64,000 nucleotides of DNA, from the NCBI RefSeq assembly GCF_029784135.1, contig NC_073746.1, positions 262,113,598 to 262,177,597 on the forward strand, read 5' to 3'. Made by a program: the position numbers and the translations under genes. Position 1 is the stretch's first letter. The number at the start of each line of letters is the position of its first letter. Origin of the DNA: Toxorhynchites rutilus septentrionalis (taxonomy: Eukaryota > Arthropoda > Insecta > Diptera > Culicidae). The notes under the pieces are model-generated. The model was not told the origin of the DNA. It searched no databases and saw only the letters and a program-made list of their open reading frames with translations. This document shows, one piece after another, positions 57,838 through 64,000 of this stretch.

Positions 57838-58184
57838 CAGGGATTCTCGAACTATTTTGGGCAAGATACCTCTTTTCCAGAATGAAGATATACCTCAGAC
57901 CCCTATAGCCAAAAAATCTATCTCTAGTTTTTTTTCTTATCGATACAATAGCACTACTTATATGTCACCCTTCTAAACTCGAGTACACCGCGAGTAATCG
58001 GTTTTCCACCTTACTAACCACAGATGTAAGAAAATTGTTTATATATATAGTTTTAAAATTATATTTAAGAATTCGGCTTCTTTAAACTTAAGTAACTGAG
58101 TAAAATCAATTCTTGTTTTGGTCGACCCCTGGGAAACCAGTATGGACCACAAGAAGTCGATATCGACCACTTTGAGAGTCCCTG
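57838..58184. mobile_element. hAT MITE with perfect 8-bp target duplication
   Basis: A 347-bp element. The left end CAGGGATTCTCGAACTATTT is matched by the reversed right end CAGGGACTCTCAAAGTGGTC; CAGGG-TTCTCAAACT is a classic hAT terminus. CTCTAGAC occurs immediately outside both ends (57830-57837 and 58185-58192) and is an exact 8-bp target-site duplication. There is no transposase. Confidence 0.9.
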
Positions 58185-58959
58185 CTCTAGACGGCAAGAG
58201 CCAGAATGTACCATGCCGCATTTGTTCATACGAAGACAGATGAAAAAGTATTGAGATTGGGTTTCTGCATGCTGTTGTAAATGAATCGCATCAGCAGTCT
58301 CATTACTTTATTGTCGGACCTCGTATATTTGGTTATATGTAACTTATTAACACCAATGGTTGATCATTCATGACTCAATCCGTCCGATTCGTATAGTATA
58401 AATACAGCATGCAAACTACTTGTTAACAGCAATAGTGAATGATGATTGTGGAAAGTCAATGACGCATCTGATAAGTTCAAAGATTCATGATTAGTACAGC
58501 TCATCAGAAGCGTTTACCAAAATGATGTTTTATTTCTACTGAAGCTGGTATAGGATGAAGATATTGGAGAAGTATGCTACGGTTTGTTTTTTTTTCTGCT
58601 AATTTAACAACAACTGTTTGCCTTTAAGTAACTAAAATACGAAAAAGTAACTTTTTTTCAACTCAAGAAAAAGTATGTATCGAAACAAGTTAAACTGTGT
58701 TTAGTATTTATAATTTTTAGTGTAATCTTTTCCTTTGTTTTTCTCTTCCAGAATGTTCATTCCATTAGCGTATTGTATTGTGAAAAGTTATCATATTCTG
58801 AAGGTCATACACATTCCTCAAATCAAATCACAACATATGTCAATATTCTCAATGTTCATTGTTCTCAACGCATCATGCTGCAGTCCAACAGATACGCGAA
58901 CCAACCTTAGATTCTGATAGGATTGTGACGTTTGAGATTATAACATACCACATCTGTCA

Positions 58960-59235
58960 CTATAATCTCCACATGCCAAATTTGGATCCATTTGCTTGAT
59001 TAGTTCTCGAGTTATGTAGAAATTTGTGTTCATTTGAATGGCAGCTCCCCCTCGAAGAGAGGGAAGGAGTGTCGAACGATCATATATACGTTTCGTGCCC
59101 TCTAAAACCTCCATATGCCAAATTTGGTTCCGTTTGCTTGATTAGTTCTCGAGTTATGCAGCCCCTTAAGAGAGTGGGTAGTAGTGTCGAACCACCATAG
59201 AAACAAATTAGGTTCCATTTACTTGATTAGTGAAA
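58960..59235. repeat. Diverged tandem array of a mosquito satellite-like unit
   Basis: The phrase CCACATGCCAAATTTGGATC, CATTTGCTTGATTAGTTCTC and GAGTTATG (from 58968) recurs from 59110 as CCATATGCCAAATTTGGTTC, CGTTTGCTTGATTAGTTCTC and GAGTTATG. A third, partial copy lies near 59206-59232 (AAATTAGGTTCCATTTACTT). The unit is about 140 bp, with the second shortened by loss of the GTGTTCATTTGAATGGCAG part. Confidence 0.78.
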
Positions 59236-59489
59236 GTTTCATTCAGTTTCATTTGGTATGCTCTTAGACTACTACCGTGGAACGACCCACAAATTTATCC
59301 GATTTTCAAGCCGTTGTAGGTTCATCTACCGGGAAATTCTAGTCCATATATGCAGCAACAGTATTTATGTTTGATCTAATCATTAATAACATGGACTCCC
59401 CTTTCGTCTTTCAAAACATCAATTTGTATGCACCTTTCCTTTAACTTCTTGAGTGTGATCTGTTTGTAGTTAACCGCCATAGAACAGAA

Positions 59490-59950
59490 CAGTGTATAGG
59501 CGGACTTCAAACAGCTTCCTGGGCAGGAGTTTGTACGAAAACCGGAAGTGGAAAGGTGATAGACATTTTCAAGCATGTGAAACGGAAGTTTCCCAAGAAG
59601 TATCTGTTTATACAAGTTATTTGTACCTGTGGCTTGAAAAGCGACATTTTAATTGCAACCGGGACCGTCATCCAGAAAATTTACGCGAACGAGTGTCTTG
59701 TAAAACGTTTGCTACATTTTCTGAAAAATCACGACTGATTCATGTTGTTTTGGTCTGAATTGGCATCCTGTGGAACATAGGCTATGGAGTGGTACGCCGC
59801 CAACATACCAAAGTGTCCAAGAACAAGAATCCTCGCAACACGCCAGAGCTCCACCGTATAGAGAAATATTGGACCATCTTTAAGCGGAGCTCGGAGAAGA
59901 CCTAAAAATATTGAAGGGTTGTGTCGGAATGCGATCGCAAAGTTGACGTA
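59490..59950 (+). pseudogene. DD37E-type transposase relic
   Basis: Translation reads ELPGQEFVRKPEVERLIDIF near 59512-59570, KFPKKYLFIQVICTCGLKSD, ILIATGTVIQKIYANECLVK, RLLHFLKNHD, a stop, then LFWSELASC and, further on, EWYAAN and RNIGPSLS. ICTCGLKSxxFVATGTxNxxIYxxECLxKRLLPFLxxH and FWPDLASCHY mark the core of mosquito DD37E elements. Several frame breaks. Confidence 0.75.
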
Positions 59951-59954
59951 GGTT

Positions 59955-61275
59955 TATGTTAGGATATTTGTGGCATATTGTGTTTTTTAATATCCTTGAG
60001 AAAGAAGTTAAGTTGAATATTTTTTCCGTATTTTATACTTCGAAAAAAAATCTGATTTTAATAATTTAAAAAATCAGTGTAATGCATTATTGTTTGACCA
60101 AAATTTGATCGTTACTTTTCGCCACGGTTTAGCTTCCATATTAAAGTTTTTTGTTCTCCCTCATTCAGAAAGACATGATTCCAGTGATACAGGTTACTTC
60201 GAAGGGTTCTCTGAGAAAATTTGAAGAGTATATGAAACTATGAAAAAAGTAAAGAAAATTCATCAACTAACTTATTTCTGTTGTTCCGCAGTGACATCAT
60301 TGTTGAGATCCTCATCTTTGCATCAGCCCGAGGGCACGCAGAGCGAATTGAAACTTGAAATTTATTCGATTAGTTTTTATTCAAATAAAAGTTTCGTTAT
60401 CGTATTCGAAACGTACTTACCGAAACAACAGTTAGGTGGAAGGTTACGCAGTGGACCGGCATGAGTAGTCCGTTACCGGCACCGATGGTGTAGAAATAAG
60501 TGTGACTGTCCATTTGAAAAAAACCAGGGGTGTTTATACGAATATGACCCCCCGTGGTTAATACGTTTAATAAACTTATTATTTATGATAACATTCTCCT
60601 TCAAATTCGACTTTTTTCGGGAGACGGTACGGAATCATGCATTTTGGTAAAATGATACGAATGAAACATTCAATAGAATAACTGCGAGAGTCCTTTCGCA
60701 TACGAAAAGAAGATTTTTGACGATGAAAATGAGCAGTTTCTATCGTCAATGAAAGTCGTATTTGGAGTCAGAAAAGAAAAAGCAGAGAATGTGGAGTACC
60801 TCTGAATAGCCTATGAGGTAAAAGAAGGTGTCAACTCCGTAACAGTTGGTGAGAATGTGCTAGAAGCTGATGGAATCGGAGGGACTGGTAGACTCATTTC
60901 TGTGGCACTTATCACACTTAAAACGCAAAAATATTCGTTAGCACTAAGTTATTCGCTGCAAGCATTCTGAGTGGCTCATACTGAGCAGATGTGCTCTACT
61001 ATAACAATAGGTGTCGTTTTGCACTGGGGAATAGGCAGAGTAATATTGTATTGTTGTGGAATTTCAGAGTTTATTTGCATATAACCATTCTTTTCGATCG
61101 TTGTTCTGTATAATTTCAAGTGTTAATTTTTCTTAAAACATAAAAAATCCAAACGAAAAATAAGTTGAATGGATAAAAAAAGCTATGTATGGAACTGAAA
61201 ATTATTTTTCACTTTAAGATAAATTGAGTTCTACCATCTTACTGAGCATGTGGTTGACATGTGATTATCTATATA
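59955..61275. other. Cav2 intron between the two alternative IVS2 exons, remainder
   Basis: No gene recognised. A 31-codon frame with a good donor-like end at 60411-60420 on the minus strand was examined and set aside. Confidence 0.45.
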
Positions 61276-61280
61276 CCCAC

Positions 61281-61391
61281 CTTTACGCCAAATCCTATTA
61301 TTTTCAGTATTGTTTCAACACTAAACATCCCGGTAAATCCCATGTTGAGATACTTTAACGATTTCTCAAACTCTTTTCCTTGATTGTGATA
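61281..61391 (-). CDS. cac: Cav2 channel exon, IVS1-S2 loop and IVS2, variant A
   Basis: This 111-nt exon encodes 37 residues in phase 0. It begins YHNQGKEFEKSLKYLN and ends GMFSVETILKIIGFGVK, the extracellular S1-S2 loop and second transmembrane helix of domain IV of a Cav2 calcium channel alpha-1 subunit. The acceptor is CCACCACAG and the donor is AAG|GTGGGT. The acidic residue in VETILK is the conserved S2 voltage-sensor glutamate position. The next constitutive exon (55690-55773) begins with NFFKDPW, which follows this exon in frame. An equal-length homologous exon lies 4.5 kb downstream at 56652-56762, so the two are probably spliced alternatively. The preceding exon (IVS1) was not found and probably lies beyond 64000. 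Confidence 0.88.
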
Positions 61392-61394
61392 CTG

Positions 61395-63340
61395 TGGTGG
61401 CCGGTAGCATGAGAAATTTGGTTGATTCGTATGGATTCGTTCATCGATGTTTGGATGGTGATGATTTGATGAAACAGCAGAATAACATGTATGTCGAACG
61501 GAAGAGAAAATTTATCGAATGAAAAACGAAAGGCAATAGAGAGAAAGAGGATGGAACGTAACAGAAGGGCCGATTCGACATTGTTGTTTAGTGGATATGG
61601 ATTCGATGTCATTCTCAACCGGCGTTGGTGTCGTCGATTTTCGGTTTTCGGACATTGTGGTAATGAAAAAGCAGCAAATAAAACAGTTTGAGTTCAAACA
61701 TTAGTTCATATGGAAAGAAAATTACTCAAATAATGGGATTGTTAAGAAAGAGGGATAAACATGGGTTCAGTCTAAACGGGGAACTTTTGTTTAAATGGTA
61801 TTGTGCTTCAGCGATGTGCGTTTGAATTTTCCATTGAAGGTATTTTATCGTTTTTATTATTGTGCATGGGGGGTTTGGAAGCAGCAGAAATCGATGACCT
61901 ATCTCAAGCCAATCGGGTTTTGTATTCATTCAATTGCAAAATTTCAATGCATCAGTGAATCAAAACCTATTCAAAAACGAACTTTCTTTACTATGTTTAA
62001 TGGTCAACAAAAAAGAAACCAAATAAAACAAAATCTATGAATCTAACGAATAAAACCTCTATCGTTAACTAGGTATTGATATGGGTTAAAATGGGTCAAA
62101 CTATGAATGATCGCACGCAAAGAGTACACTCGACTCGTTTCCAATCCACACAGAGATAGCTATAAAGAGGCCATGCAAATCAATCGATACGTGTTTGGTG
62201 CAGAGAAACACATACAAACTAATAATTTCAGTTGACAGAGGTGTACCCATGCAAAGGAAAATGCGCCAGGAAACCGTGGAAACCAATAACCGTTCTCATA
62301 AGACATTTATTTACAAATAATAAAAAAACAAAATGAAGAACACCTACAAATGGGTGCGATCGGAGCATCATGCATCATTCGTACGCATATGGAGCGCACT
62401 TCGGGATAATAAATTTTTATCATGCCAATAAGGAAAGACAGCTTGAAACATCGGTACTCAAATGTGGGATCTGTATTCCTCCCATATATTCATCGGTACA
62501 AATATTGGGAAAAATCAATTACACGTATTGAAATCGCATTCCACCTTGATCTCTTGCCTTTTTGCGAACATTCTCTCCACAAGTATCAGACACGGTGAGT
62601 CGTGATAATGTTGTGAATTGACTATTCTAACCTTAACAAGCATGAGATCAAAGTACAACATGTGTAAGAAAACAAAACCATTCCGAAAACAAATACACAT
62701 AATATCACCGCGAAAGGATTATCGCACGACAACAGATAACTCTAAACACAGCGCATCTTCTTTTCTAAAATATCAATATCACCAAGGTTGTGAAAGTGGT
62801 ATCATTCCATATTATGATTGTCAGGTTGTTCGAATATTGTTACATGCCATTTTCTCTTCGTCACCTTCGAACTGTCAAATAACAGTAGAACCAGAAATAT
62901 TACCTTCAAATACAAATTACATTTTTACATTCGACAAACTTCCTTGATATTCACTTGGGAAGTTGGTTTCAAGCATTCAATCCTTAAACTTGAACGTCGT
63001 GTGGCTATTTTTATTCTTTTAGTGAGGACGCACAATCTGAAGGCAGGTCGCGTTTTTATAAAATAATGGTACCGTCAAAAAGAAAGATCGGATAGATTCG
63101 ATTGAAATGTCATACATTACAATTTCCTAATCCGTAAGCGGCTTGAATCAACCAAAGTTGAAGGCATTTCTATTTTCGCATATATTTGTTCGGCTCAATT
63201 ATGTGCTTGCCGACACAGGCCGCTAATAACAAGCAACTAATGCATCGGCGAGATACAATATTTATATACCACTGGCGCTCGTAAATTGCTCGCTCGAGAT
63301 GCAAATACAGAGTTCATTCTACAGACAATGTGAAGAAGGG
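61395..63340. other. Cav2 intron upstream of the IVS2 variant A exon, no gene seen
   Basis: I looked here on the minus strand for the preceding IVS1 exon and found none. No element ends were recognised either. Confidence 0.45.
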
Positions 63341-63345
63341 AAATA

Positions 63346-63767
63346 CAGGTAAACTTCGATATAACGTACATTTCACATTCAAAATTGTACGTTGTATCGA
63401 ATTTTACTTTATATCGAAGCATAATAAAGTACTCACAAACGTAGTCTATAATATATTATTGTGTTGCTGTTTTAGTTAAGTTAATGAATAACTTCAATCA
63501 GAAGACGAAGCCAGCCTTTCTCATGATGTTTCCCTTCGTACTGTTGATTAAAGCTTGCTTCATTTAGAATCCGGAATCACAAAACCAGCTGTATTTCGGA
63601 ATTGATTGAAGGTACAAAATTTGTTTTAGCATCACAATACTGATAATTCATTGTTCTTTCAGGAAAAAAAATAATGAATTTTTTTTCCTTTGCACTTTGG
63701 AAATGTGTACGTTATATCGAGGTAAAATGTACGTTATATCGAGTGACGTTATATCGAAGTTTCCCTG
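63346..63767. mobile_element. Pogo/Tigger-like MITE
   Basis: A 422-bp element. The left end CAGGTAAACTTCGATATAAC with GTACAT is matched by the reversed right end CAGGGAAACTTCGATATAAC, followed by a second CGATATAACGTACAT block. It is flanked by TA on both sides (63344-63345 and 63768-63769). Ends of the CAGGxAAACTTCGATATAACG type are typical of pogo-group elements. No transposase remains inside. Confidence 0.8.
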
Positions 63768-64000
63768 TATTGCGATGGCACTTAGCCCTTTTTCCTATTA
63801 CACCTAGCCTCACTCGTGGAGTCTTTGTATTATATATCATTGGGCGCTATGGTGCTAGGACGCTCAGACGAGTAGACAAATCGAAGCGTTTGCATTTGGT
63901 CCACTCTTTTGGGAATAAGATCGTAGGCTAAGGGGTTAATACCCGTATTCAAATTATGACTGATTCCGCGAATTCAAATCAAGGTGGTAGAGGTGAAAAT

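Noticed and set aside
60421..60513. Minus-strand 31-codon frame starting MDSHTYFYTIGAG and ending at a perfect donor (TCG|GTAAGT), lying between the two alternative IVS2 exons
   Set aside because: No Cav similarity, and with the AG in ATGGACAG as acceptor the frame is incompatible with the phase-0 neighbours. It may be a fortuitous donor.

Overview
The window is a piece of an insect nuclear genome, almost certainly a culicine mosquito. It is AT-rich, has GT-AG introns of up to about 15 kb, and is crowded with mosquito-type transposable elements: a tRNA-derived SINE resembling Feilai, RTE/JAM-like and I-like LINEs, a BEL/Pao relic, many mariner/Tc1/DD37E relics and several MITEs. Species is inference; I could not search a database.

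One host gene explains the window. Fifteen exons on the minus strand encode the second half of domain IV and most of the long cytoplasmic C-terminus of a Cav2-type voltage-gated calcium channel alpha-1 subunit (cacophony, cac). Read from high to low coordinates they are: two alternative IVS1-S2/S2 exons (61281-61391 and 56652-56762), IVS2-S3 (55690-55773), IVS4-S5 (47612-47794), IVS5/turret (46874-46965), pore loop and first part of IVS6 (42071-42221), IVS6 end and start of the EF-hand (37242-37369), EF-hand/pre-IQ (36963-37165), IQ domain (36691-36899), then tail exons at 21598-21821, 11364-11479, 11126-11280, 6819-7049, 6157-6311 and 5821-6086. Reading frames join at every junction I tested except into 11364-11479, where an additional exon or alternative splicing is implied. 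Domains I-III and the 5' end lie beyond base 64000. The 3' end is either just below 5821 or beyond base 1.

The rest is intronic or 3' flanking DNA and mostly mobile-element debris. Highlights: a complete 1.32-kb Tc1/mariner-superfamily element with an uninterrupted 361-codon transposase (16198-17518); a decayed relative just downstream (18267-19209); a 5'-truncated I-like LINE with an 11-bp target-site duplication (31135-32699); a 1.16-kb foldback element (32954-34114); a 4.1-kb hAT-like element with near-perfect 8-bp TSD carrying two inverted copies of a mariner deletion derivative (50617-54728); and a 347-bp hAT MITE with a perfect 8-bp TSD (57838-58184).

No bacterial-type operon, CRISPR array, rRNA or functional tRNA gene is present. 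The most interesting host-gene observation is the pair of equal-length (111 nt), same-phase exons for domain IV S2, which look like mutually exclusive alternatives.
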